DNA from: Flavobacteriales bacterium UBA6770
Lineage (GTDB): Bacteria; Bacteroidota; Bacteroidia; Flavobacteriales_G; Salibacteraceae
DNA length: 64,000 nt
Direction: 5' to 3'
Assembly: GCA_905181875.1 (NCBI GenBank)
Contig: CAJIZH010000001.1
Coordinates: 248,001 to 312,000, forward strand
The notes beneath the pieces are model-generated. The model did not search any database, was not told the DNA's origin, and saw only the letters and a list, made by a program, of their open reading frames with translations. Positions 45,815-55,676 of this stretch are shown here, piece by piece. The first letter of the stretch is position 1. Every line of letters starts with the position of its first letter. Made by a program: the position numbers and the translations under genes.

Positions 45815-46378
45815 TTACTTACTCTTCTTGCTTTTTGATTTAGACTTTGCTTTAGCAGAAGATACTTTTTCATTCAATTCCGTATTGCCGTATCTAAAAC
45901 CAATCGACTTATTCTTCTTGGCTACAGCTTCTTCAATTTCTTCCGTCTTTTTTGTCAAATTCTCAAGAGGCTCACAATGGTCGTCAATCGTTACTATATT
46001 AATCCCCATTGTTTTGGCTAGCTCATCGTGCAGTACTTTTTCGCTTTGTTCGAATACTCCTGTAGAAACTGAGATGTCTCGTACTTCAGAAAGGATTTTC
46101 TTCACCACAATTTCATCAATGGTATCTGTAGTCGCAATCTGTTTCGCAATTATTAGCAAATGTTCTTTTTGTTTATCTTCTTCAATAGTATTGAACCATT
46201 GCAAGGATTCGCGCATTATCATTTCGTATTGATCCACATTGCGATAACTCAAATCCAACCATTCGGCAATTTTCCGTTTGATAGACATCTCTTGTGCTAG
46301 CGGAATTTCATTATTCGATAGCTTAGCAAAGCCTATGTATAAGAAGGTGAGAAGGTGAAAGAATGAAGGGTTTTCCAT
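45815..46378 (-). CDS. Helical protein of unknown function, possibly TerB-like
   Basis: This is a 187-residue cytoplasmic protein. The first 110 residues are helical and open with LLTFLYIGFAKLSNNEIPLAQ, which resembles the start of TerB-like domains (a helix with an acidic turn that can hold metal). The C-terminal tail from about 170 is a string of Lys, Ser and Ala (SKSKSKKSK). I am not sure of the family. It follows the DUF1456 gene by 56 bases. Confidence 0.55.
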   Translation of the reverse strand: MENPSFFHLLTFLYIGFAKLSNNEIPLAQEMSIKRKIAEWLDLSYRNVDQYEMIMRESLQWFNTIEEDKQKEHLLIIAKQIATTDTIDEIVVKKILSEVRDISVSTGVFEQSEKVLHDELAKTMGINIVTIDDHCEPLENLTKKTEEIEEAVAKKNKSIGFRYGNTELNEKVSSAKAKSKSKSKKSK

Positions 46379-46434
46379 TTTTTGATATTTTTAAAAAATT
46401 CAGCTTTTTTTATAAGATTCAGCAATCTCTGAAT

Positions 46435-46809
46435 CTAATCCCTAGGCCTTTTTTTTCGCTCCAGCTTTTTGCCTTCTTCACCAGCAAATGGTTTTCGTTT
46501 TGGCTTAAACTCAGGCTTTTGAATAACAGGAGGAGTTTTAGGTTTTGGTGTTCTTGCCGCAGAATTTTCTTCCGGTTTTTTACGTTCCATAATGCCACGC
46601 TTTTCGATGACAAGTCCATTCAAGAAATTCCGTAGAATTTGATCTTGTAACTCCATGTATTTCGCATGTTCTTCTGAACGAAAAAAGGCACCCAATTCGC
46701 CTTTGGTTATCTCGTAATCCACATGCCCTAAGATTCGTACAATATCGTCATCTCTTAGTTTCAGAGCAACTCGAATCTTCTTTAGTATATCGTTGTTTGT
46801 TAATCCCAT
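46435..46809 (-). CDS. DUF1456 family protein (YehS-like)
   Basis: This is a 124-residue protein. The first 75 residues are a DUF1456 unit: MGLTNNDILKKIRVALKLRD, GHVDYEITKGELGAFFRSE and FLNGLVIEKRG. Proteins such as E. coli YehS carry two of these units; this one has a single unit followed by a very basic tail (KPKRKPFAGEEGKKLERKK). The family function is not known. The basic tail could contact nucleic acid; that is a guess. Confidence 0.8.
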   Translation of the reverse strand: MGLTNNDILKKIRVALKLRDDDIVRILGHVDYEITKGELGAFFRSEEHAKYMELQDQILRNFLNGLVIEKRGIMERKKPEENSAARTPKPKTPPVIQKPEFKPKRKPFAGEEGKKLERKKRPRD

Positions 46810-46887
46810 ATTTTATCTTTTAAAGAGATAATTCCGAAAATAGATTTTAAGGAGCAAGTCATGCGACATTTAAAACCCTTTTCGGTA

Positions 46888-48180
46888 TTAGTAACCGTAT
46901 TTCGATTTCCATTTTTCCCTCAGGTCTAATTGTATTCCTTGTTCTCGTTTGTTAGTTCCTGGAATGTAAAATGCTTTTCCAGAAATCTCTTCAGGCAAAA
47001 ACTCATGCTCTACAAAGTTACCTTCATAATTGTGAGCGTATTCATAATCTTTCCCATAATCTAATTCCTGCAAAAGTTTCGTTGGTGCATTTCTTAAGTT
47101 CAGTGGAATAGAGAGGTTTCCAGTATCACGTACAAACTTTCTTGTTTCGCGAATAGCTTTATAGGTTGAGTTGCTTTTTGGTGAGGTCGCTAAATATACG
47201 ACGGTTTGACTCAGAATAATATCACATTCTGGATATCCAATTTTTGCAACGGCATCGAAACAAGTATTTGCCATAACGAGTGCAGTGGGATTTGCCATTC
47301 CAATATCTTCAGAAGCAAAAATGAGCATGCGTCTAGCAATGAACTTCGGATCTTCGCCGCCTTCAACCATTCTAGCTAAATAGTAAACCGCAGCATTTGG
47401 ATCAGAACCTCGCATTGATTTGATAAAAGCCGAAATAACATCGTAATGCATTTCGCCTGCCTTATCATAAAGCGCTGTGTTTTGCTGAATGATCTCAATG
47501 ACCATTTCGTTGTCTATCGTAATTTTATTCTTGCCATCACCCAAGCTATTCACAACAATCTCAAGTGTATTGAGCATTTTTCTTGCGTCCCCACCGCTCA
47601 ATCGAAACAAAGCCTCTTCTTCCTTAACTTCAATTTTCATTGAGCTTAGTCGCTCGTCAGTCGTTAAAGCTGATTTCAATAAATCTTGTAAGTCTGCTTT
47701 TTCAAACGACTTCAAAACATATACCTGACAACGAGATAGTAGGGCGGAGATCACTTCGAATGAGGGATTCTCAGTAGTAGCTCCAATTAACGTAACCGTT
47801 CCTTTTTCAACAGCTCCAAGCAATGAGTCTTGTTGCGATTTTGAAAATCGGTGAATCTCATCAATAAATAAAATAGGGTTGTTGGTTCCGAAGAATTGAG
47901 ATTTTTCAGCTTTCTGAATAGCCTCACGAACATCTTTAACGCCCGAATTGATAGCCGATAGAATGTAAAATGGTCGTTTTAAAGTTTGGCTTATAATTGA
48001 CGCTAAGGTTGTTTTTCCAACTCCCGGAGGGCCCCAAAGAATAATGGAGGGAATGAGTCCTGAATCAATCGAATTGCGCAAAACGGCGCCCTTACCAACC
48101 AGGTGTTGCTGGCCAATGTACGTGTCCAATGATTTTGGGCGAAGCCTTTCAGCTAAAGGAGTTGTCGCAACTGTAGACAC
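46888..48180 (-). CDS. rarA: Replication-associated recombination protein A (AAA+ ATPase)
   Basis: This is a 430-residue RarA/MgsA protein that acts at stalled replication forks. It has Walker A GPPGVGKTTLA, Walker B ILFIDEIHRFSKSQQD, sensor 1 GATTENPSFEV and the C-terminal tetramerisation part with GSDPNAAVYYLARM and EDIGMANP. The start is GTG at 48180, which overlaps the TAG stop of the porin gene by one base. Confidence 0.93.
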   Translation of the reverse strand: MSTVATTPLAERLRPKSLDTYIGQQHLVGKGAVLRNSIDSGLIPSIILWGPPGVGKTTLASIISQTLKRPFYILSAINSGVKDVREAIQKAEKSQFFGTNNPILFIDEIHRFSKSQQDSLLGAVEKGTVTLIGATTENPSFEVISALLSRCQVYVLKSFEKADLQDLLKSALTTDERLSSMKIEVKEEEALFRLSGGDARKMLNTLEIVVNSLGDGKNKITIDNEMVIEIIQQNTALYDKAGEMHYDVISAFIKSMRGSDPNAAVYYLARMVEGGEDPKFIARRMLIFASEDIGMANPTALVMANTCFDAVAKIGYPECDIILSQTVVYLATSPKSNSTYKAIRETRKFVRDTGNLSIPLNLRNAPTKLLQELDYGKDYEYAHNYEGNFVEHEFLPEEISGKAFYIPGTNKREQGIQLDLREKWKSKYGY

Positions 48181-49280
48181 TAGAACTTCGCTTGAATGCT
48201 AAACAAGATATTTGTGTTGCTTGCTATGTAAGAAACCCCGCCAAGATTAGCTTGATTAACACCTTGATCGTATCTAAAAATAGGAGAGGTATTGCTAAAC
48301 GCGCGACCTTCCAATTTGAATTTGATGTTGTCGTTCGCGAAGTATTCCAATCCACCAGAGTAACTTAAGGTTTCAAATTTTCCTACGATTGGAGTAAAGT
48401 ATATGCCATCAGGGTCATTATATGCTTCAAAACGACCTGCAACGGCCCATTTGTCAAATACATAATATCGTGCTAAAAAGCTTCCTACAAACAATGCCGA
48501 TTGAGTACTAGTTACTCGATTATCCGCCATGGCGTAATCAAACCCTGCAACTATATCCAACTTTTCGAAAGGACTATAAGTTGCGTACAAATTGTTGTAC
48601 AATACAAAAACCGCGGTGCTATCAGGTGAATCATTGCTGTATAGGTTACTGTAATTAATCGTTAGCTTATCATTTGGAGTAAAGGTTATTTGCACTCCAA
48701 GTGCTTTGTTAGTGTTTGCTTCTGATTCGGTAATATTCTGATTTCCATTAGCTATGGTTAAAGAGAAATACCATTTTTCAAAGGGTTTGTAACCCAACTT
48801 AGCTCCAGCTAAATAATACGGAGTCCATTCGCTAGCCAATGAATGTGAAGTCAATAAATTATCGAATGACAATGCCGATTCAAATCCCATGTGAGAAGAG
48901 AACATGCCTACTGTAAGTTCCAAATCTTCGGTAAATCTATAATTGATATTTGCTTCGTACAGTGCATTTAAAAGGTCCCTTTCGTGGGCCATGTTAGCTG
49001 AAGGAAAATCGCCAAAATTGAATCCGATATTCGCAGACATTTTACCTTTTACATAAGAGAAATCGGCTATGGCCATATTGATGCTCATTTGGTCGTGTTT
49101 GTTGTACTGGTACAAAAGCAAAGGGCGTTCGTGATTGAATGGTTGATTCAAGTCGTAGCTGTAGTAAAAGTCTAATGCAAACTGTTTTGAGAATCCTTCT
49201 TTTAAAGAATCCAATTGAGAAAAACCTGAAATTGAGCAGGTTAAAATTGCAATGGCTATGAGTGATTTCTTCATAATCAA
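48180..49280 (-). CDS. Outer membrane beta-barrel porin (BBP2-like)
   Basis: This is a 366-residue protein with a signal peptide ending near ISGFSQ and a series of alternating beta strands ending in an aromatic residue (SIQAKF). The region GMFSSHMGFESALSFDNLLTSHS with YYLAGAKLGY is typical of putative porins of the BBP2/OmpL-like group. The solute is unknown. It follows the nhaC gene by four bases and is followed by rarA with overlap. Confidence 0.78.
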   Translation of the reverse strand: MIMKKSLIAIAILTCSISGFSQLDSLKEGFSKQFALDFYYSYDLNQPFNHERPLLLYQYNKHDQMSINMAIADFSYVKGKMSANIGFNFGDFPSANMAHERDLLNALYEANINYRFTEDLELTVGMFSSHMGFESALSFDNLLTSHSLASEWTPYYLAGAKLGYKPFEKWYFSLTIANGNQNITESEANTNKALGVQITFTPNDKLTINYSNLYSNDSPDSTAVFVLYNNLYATYSPFEKLDIVAGFDYAMADNRVTSTQSALFVGSFLARYYVFDKWAVAGRFEAYNDPDGIYFTPIVGKFETLSYSGGLEYFANDNIKFKLEGRAFSNTSPIFRYDQGVNQANLGGVSYIASNTNILFSIQAKF

Positions 49281-49284
49281 TAAT

Positions 49285-50724
49285 TTAAGCCTTTGTGGCT
49301 TTCCGTTTTATTTTGATATTAAATGCCGCAAAAATGATGGACATTATAGGACTAAGATAATTGAAAAAGCAAAAAGGTAAGTAGGCAAAAGTCGCTACAC
49401 CAAGCACCGCACTTTGAGTTGCCCCGCAGGTATTCCAAGGAATTAGTACAGAGGTAACCGTTCCGCTATCTTCCAATGTTCGGCTTAGGTTAACGGGGGC
49501 TAATCCTTTCGCATCAAATGCGTCTTTATACATTCTTCCCGGAACCACAATTGCCAAATACTGATCACTTGCAGTTAAGTTGATAAACAAACATGAGCCA
49601 ACAGTAGTGGCAACCAAACCTCCTAACGATTTAACACCAGATATTAACCAACCTGCGATGCGCTCTAGTGCACCAATTGCTTCCATAGCACCACCAAATA
49701 CCATTGCACAGATAATGAGCCAAACGGTATTCAACATACCAGCCATTCCTCCCGAACTCAGCAGATCAGTTAAGGCTACATTTCCTGTTTCAATACTAGT
49801 TTCAGATCCAGCTGCTGAAAGCAATACGTAATAACTATTTTGGAAGTAGTCTGGTTTGCCTCCAAGTCTTTCCAGTAATTCGGGTTGAAAGATGACTGCA
49901 CAGACTCCTGCGCTTAAAATTCCCACAAACAGAGCCGGAATAGGATCTACTTTTTTGATGATAAGAAACACTACTAATGCCGGAACTAAAAAGAGAAATG
50001 GAGTGATATTAAAATTTGAAACTAACGCAGTGTTCAATTCCTCTAGTCCAATTGCGCTAGACTCTGGAGTGTAATTAAGTCCGATAATAAAAAAGAGAAT
50101 TAGATTGATAATGTAGGAAGGAACTGTAGTTAGGAACATGTAACGAATGTGGTCGAACAGTTGCGCGCCACTCACAGCAGCAGCGAGGTTGGTAGTATCA
50201 CTCAACGGGCTCATTTTATCACCGAAATAAGCGCCAGTAATAATTGCTCCACCAACAACTGCTTCACTAAATCCAAGTGCTTTTCCAATGCCAAGTAAGG
50301 CAACTCCAATAGTAGCGATTGTACTCCATGAGCTTCCTGAAGCAACTGAAATAATAGCGCAAACAACAGATGCCGCTACTAAAAAGTAGGAGGGATGCGC
50401 TATTTGAAGTCCGTAATAAATCAAAGCTGGAATTACTCCAGATATTAGCCAAGTACCCGCCAAAGCGCCAATGAGCAATAGAATAATGATGGCTCCAAGG
50501 GTGGAATTAATTGCGTTTTTTATGTATTCTAAAATGGCATCAAAAGAGAGATTTTGACTAAAACCAATCAGTGTTGCAACTGCTGCGGCTAACAAAAGCG
50601 CCAATTGATTTGAACCTCCTAAACTGTTGTCACCAAAGAAAAAAACATTGGCCGCAAGCAAAGGAATTAGCACGATTATAGGCAGGAAGGACTGGATTAA
50701 ACTAATGGGTTTCTTTTGCTGCAT
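49285..50724 (-). CDS. nhaC: Na+/H+ antiporter, NhaC family
   Basis: This is a 479-residue inner-membrane antiporter with about 12 helices. Family marks include SGSSWSTIATIGVALLGIG, GGAIITGAYFGDKMSPLSDTTNLAA and the late PWNTCGATQSAVLGV. It exports Na+ in exchange for H+. An exact -7 element (TATATTTG on the minus strand, 50733-50740) lies 9 bases before the start, so the gene could begin a transcript that includes the porin and rarA. Confidence 0.9.
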   Translation of the reverse strand: MQQKKPISLIQSFLPIIVLIPLLAANVFFFGDNSLGGSNQLALLLAAAVATLIGFSQNLSFDAILEYIKNAINSTLGAIIILLLIGALAGTWLISGVIPALIYYGLQIAHPSYFLVAASVVCAIISVASGSSWSTIATIGVALLGIGKALGFSEAVVGGAIITGAYFGDKMSPLSDTTNLAAAVSGAQLFDHIRYMFLTTVPSYIINLILFFIIGLNYTPESSAIGLEELNTALVSNFNITPFLFLVPALVVFLIIKKVDPIPALFVGILSAGVCAVIFQPELLERLGGKPDYFQNSYYVLLSAAGSETSIETGNVALTDLLSSGGMAGMLNTVWLIICAMVFGGAMEAIGALERIAGWLISGVKSLGGLVATTVGSCLFINLTASDQYLAIVVPGRMYKDAFDAKGLAPVNLSRTLEDSGTVTSVLIPWNTCGATQSAVLGVATFAYLPFCFFNYLSPIMSIIFAAFNIKIKRKATKA

Positions 50725-50742
50725 AATGGCTTCAAATATAGT

Positions 50743-52050
50743 TTAATGAGTTGCAACAGCTTGTTTCTTCCTGCTTCTAAAAAAGTCGATTAATCCCCAT
50801 GTAATCACGACCACATACTCTAAGGCAATTATAAAACTACTCTCTTCATAAGGCAGCGTTCTGTAGGTGAAATAGGTAAGCCCTATGAGGTAGCTCCAAA
50901 CTAAAATATACTTTAATTCTTGAAAAATATTTAAGGCCAATAACGTCACCAAGTACCAAGGATGCACAACCGCTGAAAAGAAGTAATATAAGGAATGTAC
51001 CCAAAAACTGCGTTGCATTAGGTTTTCGAAATTCGAGTTCTTGAAAGCTAAGCGCAATACTGCAAATGCAGGGACAAGTGCTAAAACAAAGGCAATCCAT
51101 TTTTTGCTTTCATCGCCTGAAATATCGATTAAAATACTGTAAACGAAAGAGTTAAATATGAAACTTTGAAAGTATAAATCAATGCTATTGAGCATGTTTA
51201 ATGCCAATTCAAGATTCATGAAGGGAATGAATAACAGAGCAGAAACAATTCCAACAATGCTGATATATTTGGTGGTTTTTATAAAGCCAAGAAAGGGCAG
51301 TACTAGTGGCAAGTATAGCAAAGGAATAAGCTTTGTGCAAACGCCAAATGCCATAAAAACTGCCGATACTGCCCAACGTTCTGTTTTGAGATAATAGAAA
51401 GCCATGATCAGAAAAGTGGCCATCAGTCCTTCGAAATGAAGGTTTCCTGTTACTTCAATAATCACCAAAGGATTCAAGAAATACAAAGCAACCAAAGCTC
51501 TATTTTTGTTCAGATGTTTCAGCAGCTTAACTGCATACTGAAACAATAAAACTTCGCCAGCAATCAGGATTATTTTGATGACAAATTGTGCTTTAAAAAA
51601 ACCAAGAGGAGCAATTAGAGCGGCAATTCCAAAGATGAATTGATTGATAGGCGGATAGATGGCAAAGTATTGTTTGGAATTCAGTTTTGGATACAGCTCA
51701 TCAAGGCCAATAAGATTTCCTTGGTTTTCATTGAAGTATTGCGGTATGTGTTGAAAAGGGTTTTCTCCTTGAACCCACAGTCTCCCATCCCACAAAAAAC
51801 GGTAAATATCATCGCTTAATGATGGAGTCGAAAAAAGGAATATTACTCGAGCAATCATACCAATCACAAAAATGGATTGAATACTTAAATCGTTTCGAAC
51901 TAAATAGAAGTATCCAACAAAAAGGGCGGAGTAAACCGCTAGAAAAGAGGTGAATTCCATTCTTGGAATAGCCAAGGCTATCAAGGAATACCCAATTATT
52001 AGTAGGCCAATTTGTACGATAGACTTTGTTTGGAATAGTTCTTTTACCAC
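50743..52050 (-). CDS. Polytopic membrane glycosyltransferase (GT87/DUF2029-like)
   Basis: This is a 435-residue integral membrane protein with about 11 helices. The periplasmic loop after helix 2 holds SDDIYRFLWDGRLWVQGENPF, with the acid pair that binds the metal or lipid-phosphate sugar in GT-C enzymes. A later HPWYLVTLLAL is also typical. It would transfer a hexose from a polyprenyl-phosphate donor, acceptor unknown. Confidence 0.75.
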   Translation of the reverse strand: MVKELFQTKSIVQIGLLIIGYSLIALAIPRMEFTSFLAVYSALFVGYFYLVRNDLSIQSIFVIGMIARVIFLFSTPSLSDDIYRFLWDGRLWVQGENPFQHIPQYFNENQGNLIGLDELYPKLNSKQYFAIYPPINQFIFGIAALIAPLGFFKAQFVIKIILIAGEVLLFQYAVKLLKHLNKNRALVALYFLNPLVIIEVTGNLHFEGLMATFLIMAFYYLKTERWAVSAVFMAFGVCTKLIPLLYLPLVLPFLGFIKTTKYISIVGIVSALLFIPFMNLELALNMLNSIDLYFQSFIFNSFVYSILIDISGDESKKWIAFVLALVPAFAVLRLAFKNSNFENLMQRSFWVHSLYYFFSAVVHPWYLVTLLALNIFQELKYILVWSYLIGLTYFTYRTLPYEESSFIIALEYVVVITWGLIDFFRSRKKQAVATH

Positions 52051-52206
52051 GTTACAAACGTAACCCTTAGGATTGTTCGAAAAATGAAAGGGAAATTACT
52101 TTTCGTTGTTTTGCTTTTATGCTCGTGCCGCAGAGCTTTCTATAAATTATGGCAGTGTCAGTTCGATTATTTTTGCGGATCTGGTGGAACAAGAATGTAT
52201 CGAGAA

Positions 52207-52503
52207 CTACTTAACCTTTACCACCTCTTCAACACTCCAAGCCTCGGGCTTTTTAGAAAAAAGTGCTTTAGTAGCAGGCCAAACAATTCCGAAGGTATTG
52301 GAATTACGGTAATTATTGAGTTCTTCTTGGCTATCCCACCAACTGTAGGTCATGAAGATATTGGTATTGGTTATGTCGCGAAGCAAGGAGAGTTTATTGC
52401 AACCTGGTTGACTAACAATCTCTGACTTGTAATTTTCGAATAAAGCTTGAAAATCCTTCACCGCTTCCGGTTTGAAGGTCATTTTCACGATACGTATAAT
52501 CAT
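52207..52503 (-). CDS. Antibiotic biosynthesis monooxygenase (ABM) domain protein
   Basis: This is a 98-residue dimeric alpha+beta barrel protein. Visible signs are RIVKMTFKPEAVKDF at the start, PGCNKLSLLRD and FMTYSWWDSQEEL. Relatives are quinol monooxygenases such as YgiN or haem-degrading proteins; the substrate here is unknown. Its ATG overlaps the stop of the upstream gene as ATGA. Confidence 0.8.
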   Translation of the reverse strand: MIIRIVKMTFKPEAVKDFQALFENYKSEIVSQPGCNKLSLLRDITNTNIFMTYSWWDSQEELNNYRNSNTFGIVWPATKALFSKKPEAWSVEEVVKVK

Positions 52504-53315
52504 TGTAAGGAAAATTCTACGCGGACAACGTCGTTTACTTTAAGCCCCATAAGATTTGAGGAATGACCAAGGTTCATAGCGATTTCTAGATATCCCGAAG
52601 AATTGAATAATGCCAATCGCTCGCCTTCTTTGGTGGAGTGGTAGTTGTCACTCAATCGTCGAATGTTGTACCCTCGTAGTTTGGTAGAAATTGTAAAGTC
52701 TCGGCCGCTACTCATTTGGTTAAAATACGATTCGGTGATGTTGGTGATTGCGTTTCCAAATGCATCTACGTAAATCACTTCGCCGCGAATATTTTCACCC
52801 TCAGATCTTGCCTGAACAATATCGCCTTGATTCAAAGAATCTCTTGAAGATCCTAAGACTTCTAAAGTTCCACCGCGCGCTATGTGAGCAGCAGCTTTTG
52901 CAAATACATCTTTGGTGGGAAAGGATTCTTTAGCAGTATCTTTTTGAACCGAAAGTGTGAAGACTTTATCGGGAGCAAAATCTAGCAAATAGCTAAAAAT
53001 ACCATTGTCTGCACCTATGAAATAGTGACCGTCGTATTCAAGCGCAACGTGATCTACTGCTTCTAAATTTTTCTCTCTTTCTTTAATCGCAACACGAGTA
53101 TGCGTCATCACGCCAATAATGTGAATACTGCCTTTAGGGAAATGTCGATAAGCGTTTTTGAGTACAAAGGCTGCTTCTAGAATGTTATACTTACTAATAC
53201 CGTGGCTAATGTCTTCGATTTTGATTTCGGGAAACAAAGAATATAAGGTGCCTTTTACGGCAGCTGCGTAGTAGTCTTTGTATCCAAAATCAGTAGTTAG
53301 TGTAACGATTGCCAT
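52500..53315 (-). CDS. SAM hydroxide adenosyltransferase (DUF62 family)
   Basis: This is a 271-residue member of the family that hydrolyses S-adenosylmethionine to adenosine and methionine with hydroxide as nucleophile. It opens with TLTTDFGYKDYYAAAVKG, the SAM-site Asp motif, and shows DNGIFSYLL and YVDAFGNAITNI, which are shared with the family. Chlorinase and fluorinase relatives carry an extra loop that I do not see. It overlaps the ABM gene by four bases. Confidence 0.86.
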   Translation of the reverse strand: MAIVTLTTDFGYKDYYAAAVKGTLYSLFPEIKIEDISHGISKYNILEAAFVLKNAYRHFPKGSIHIIGVMTHTRVAIKEREKNLEAVDHVALEYDGHYFIGADNGIFSYLLDFAPDKVFTLSVQKDTAKESFPTKDVFAKAAAHIARGGTLEVLGSSRDSLNQGDIVQARSEGENIRGEVIYVDAFGNAITNITESYFNQMSSGRDFTISTKLRGYNIRRLSDNYHSTKEGERLALFNSSGYLEIAMNLGHSSNLMGLKVNDVVRVEFSLQ

Positions 53316-53347
53316 GAGTAAAAACTAGTAAATGCCTTAAGTTTAAA

Positions 53348-53371
53348 TATCTTTGCTAAGTTGCAAAAATA
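53348..53371. promoter_or_regulatory. Divergent -7 elements between the SAM hydrolase and phoH genes
   Basis: TATCTTTG on the plus strand (53348-53355) and TATTTTTG on the minus strand (53364-53371) both match TAnnTTTG. They face phoH and the SAM hydrolase gene. Clear -33 boxes are missing. Confidence 0.4.
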
Positions 53372-53457
53372 AACAAATGCTTCGCCATATATTGTCCTTT
53401 TAAAGGCTTTGATTTATGGTTGAAGTAAATTACGTAAAATACATATAATCAGGATAT

Positions 53458-54426
53458 TTGCAAGAAAGAGTAATTGAATTCGAGGCTGTTAATCCAGTAG
53501 AAATATTTGGAACAGAAAACAGCAATATAGATTTACTAAAATCGTATTTTCCTAAGCTGAGAATAATTGCTCGGGGTAATACAATCAAGATAATGGGTAG
53601 CGATGTAGAAATGGATCGGCTGGAATTAATTGTGCACAGTATGTACAAGTTTTACCAGAAGTACAATCAACTGCATCCCAAAGATATTGAAGCAATGATT
53701 GCCGAAGACGGCGGCCAAAAACCCGATGAATTTGACAATGCAGTAATTTTGCATGGCGTTCATGGTGAGCAGATAAAAGCACGTACTCCAAACCAATTGG
53801 AAATGGTGAAACAAATCGCTACCAATGATATGATGTTTGCGCTAGGACCTGCCGGAACCGGAAAGACCTATACTGCCGTTGCTTTGGCCGTAAGAGCTTT
53901 AAAAGATCGAGAAGTAAAAAAGATAATTCTAACTAGACCTGCAGTGGAAGCTGGAGAGAATTTAGGTTTTCTTCCAGGAGACTTAAAAGAAAAGTTAGAT
54001 CCTTATTTACAACCCCTTTACGATGCACTAAGAGACATGGTTCCTTCGGAAAAGCTTGCTGAATATGTAGATAAGGGAATCATACAAATTGCGCCACTTG
54101 CTTTTATGCGTGGACGTACATTAGATAAAGCTTTTGTGATACTTGACGAAGCTCAAAATGCTACTGAAAGTCAGTTGAAAATGTTCCTTACGCGGATGGG
54201 AAAGTCAGCTAAGTTTATCATTACAGGTGACCGTACTCAAATTGATTTACCGCCCAAACAAAAGAGCGGATTGATCCAAGCTGTTGTGTATTTGGAAGGA
54301 GTAGAAGGCATTGCATTTATTCACATGAAAGGAACGGATGTATTGCGGCATCGACTGGTGCGAAAAATTATCGATCGCTACCAAAAATTTGAAGAAGATC
54401 CTTCGGATAAGTCAACTAAAAAGTAA
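53458..54426 (+). CDS. phoH: PhoH family ATPase
   Basis: This is a 322-residue protein with an N-terminal KH-like part (about 1-100) and a P-loop ATPase domain. Walker A is GPAGTGKTYTA, followed by ILTRPAVEAGENLGFLPGD, then Walker B FVILDEAQNAT and ITGDRTQIDLP. PhoH proteins are linked to RNA handling and phosphate stress. The start is TTG at 53458 (QERVIEFEAVNP follows); no upstream ATG stays in frame. Confidence 0.9.
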   Translation: MQERVIEFEAVNPVEIFGTENSNIDLLKSYFPKLRIIARGNTIKIMGSDVEMDRLELIVHSMYKFYQKYNQLHPKDIEAMIAEDGGQKPDEFDNAVILHGVHGEQIKARTPNQLEMVKQIATNDMMFALGPAGTGKTYTAVALAVRALKDREVKKIILTRPAVEAGENLGFLPGDLKEKLDPYLQPLYDALRDMVPSEKLAEYVDKGIIQIAPLAFMRGRTLDKAFVILDEAQNATESQLKMFLTRMGKSAKFIITGDRTQIDLPPKQKSGLIQAVVYLEGVEGIAFIHMKGTDVLRHRLVRKIIDRYQKFEEDPSDKSTKK

Positions 54427-54471
54427 ATGGAAACGGTTAGAATAATTCAGAGTAATTTGGAATAGTAGAGT

Positions 54472-54544
54472 GTTATGCTGAATTTATTTCAGTATTTCAA
54501 ACGAGTAGTTCAATAGTGAGATTCTGAAATAAATTCAGAATGAC
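54472..54544. repeat. MITE-like inverted repeat
   Basis: A 24-base terminal repeat (GTTATGCTGAATTTATTTCA and on, 54472-54495) faces its inverse at 54521-54544 with three mismatches, around a 25-base centre. Elements beginning with GTCATGCTGAATTTATTTCAG are scattered between genes in many Bacteroidota genomes. It encodes nothing and lies between phoH and purC. Confidence 0.75.
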
Positions 54545-54606
54545 TAATAAATAATGAGAACAAGAAGCTCCACAATATTTTACAACAACACATAAAACAA
54601 AACACA

Positions 54607-55554
54607 ATGAGTAACACACTCGGAACAACCAATTTCAAATTTCCTGGCCAGCTCAATCATTATAAAGGTAAGGTGCGGGAAGTGTATACCTTGGAGAATA
54701 ATTTGGTAGTGATGATAGCCAGCGACCGTATTTCGGCTTTCGATTACATTTTGCCAAAAGGCATTCCTTACAAGGGTCAGGTGCTAAATCAGATTGCAGA
54801 ATTGATGTTGGATGCTACTTCTGATATTGTTCCGAATTGGAAAATGGGTACTCCAGACCCAAGTGTTACCCTAGGTAAAACCTGCAAGGTATTCCCAATT
54901 GAAATGGTGATACGTGGTTATTTGGCTGGGCATGCTTGGCGCGAATACAAAGCCGGAAAACGCATGTTGTGCGGAGTTGCAATGCCGGAAGGCATGCAAG
55001 AAAACGATAAATTTCCTGAGCCGATACTTACTCCAGCGACCAAAGCAGAGGAAGGACATGATGAGGATATTACTCGTGAAGAGATAATCAAACAAGGCAT
55101 TATTTCAGAAGCCAATTTTTTGATGTTGGAAGATTACACCCGCAAACTGTTCCAGCGTGGAACCGAGCTAGCCGAAGACCGAGGATTGATTTTGGTGGAT
55201 ACCAAGTACGAGTTTGGACGCGCTGCTAATGACGAGATATTGTTGATTGACGAGATTCATACTCCCGATTCTAGCCGCTATTTTTATGCAGAAGGTTATG
55301 CCGAGAGACAAGCCAAAGGCGAAAAGCAAAAGCAGCTCTCTAAAGAATTTGTTCGTGAATGGCTCATGGAGAACGGTTTTCAAGGCCTTGAAGGGCAAAC
55401 TATGCCACATATGACCGACGAGTTTGTAACGCTGGTTTCTGAGCGTTATATTGAGTTATTCGAGAACATTACGGGTAAGGCTTTTGTAAAAGCAGATATT
55501 TCTAAGATTGAGAATAGGGTTGAGGGGAATGTTTTGGATTGGTTGGAAATGTAG
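54607..55554 (+). CDS. purC: Phosphoribosylaminoimidazole-succinocarboxamide synthase
   Basis: SAICAR synthase joins CAIR and aspartate with ATP in purine synthesis. Motifs are [47 protein letters not shown] and [10 protein letters not shown] with [14 protein letters not shown]. The length of 315 residues fits the longer, eukaryote-like PurC form usual in Bacteroidota. It stands alone behind the MITE-like repeat. Confidence 0.95.
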   Translation: MSNTLGTTNFKFPGQLNHYKGKVREVYTLENNLVVMIASDRISAFDYILPKGIPYKGQVLNQIAELMLDATSDIVPNWKMGTPDPSVTLGKTCKVFPIEMVIRGYLAGHAWREYKAGKRMLCGVAMPEGMQENDKFPEPILTPATKAEEGHDEDITREEIIKQGIISEANFLMLEDYTRKLFQRGTELAEDRGLILVDTKYEFGRAANDEILLIDEIHTPDSSRYFYAEGYAERQAKGEKQKQLSKEFVREWLMENGFQGLEGQTMPHMTDEFVTLVSERYIELFENITGKAFVKADISKIENRVEGNVLDWLEM

Positions 55555-55676
55555 TTTGAATTATTTCGATACTAACGCCATGCAATCCCTCAAGAGCTGG
55601 GAAACATTAGTGTGTGTTGGGAAGGATAACCCTCTCTGAAGCATGTTTCTAATGCTTCAATTGCTTATGGGGTATG

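Noticed and set aside
52084..52425. Plus-strand open frame of 113 codons
   Set aside because: It lies opposite the ABM monooxygenase gene, which has clear family motifs, and its own protein has none.
52500..53315. Possible fluorinase or chlorinase for halometabolite synthesis
   Set aside because: The extra loop of the halogenases is not visible, and the neighbours are housekeeping genes. A SAM hydroxide adenosyltransferase is the simpler reading.
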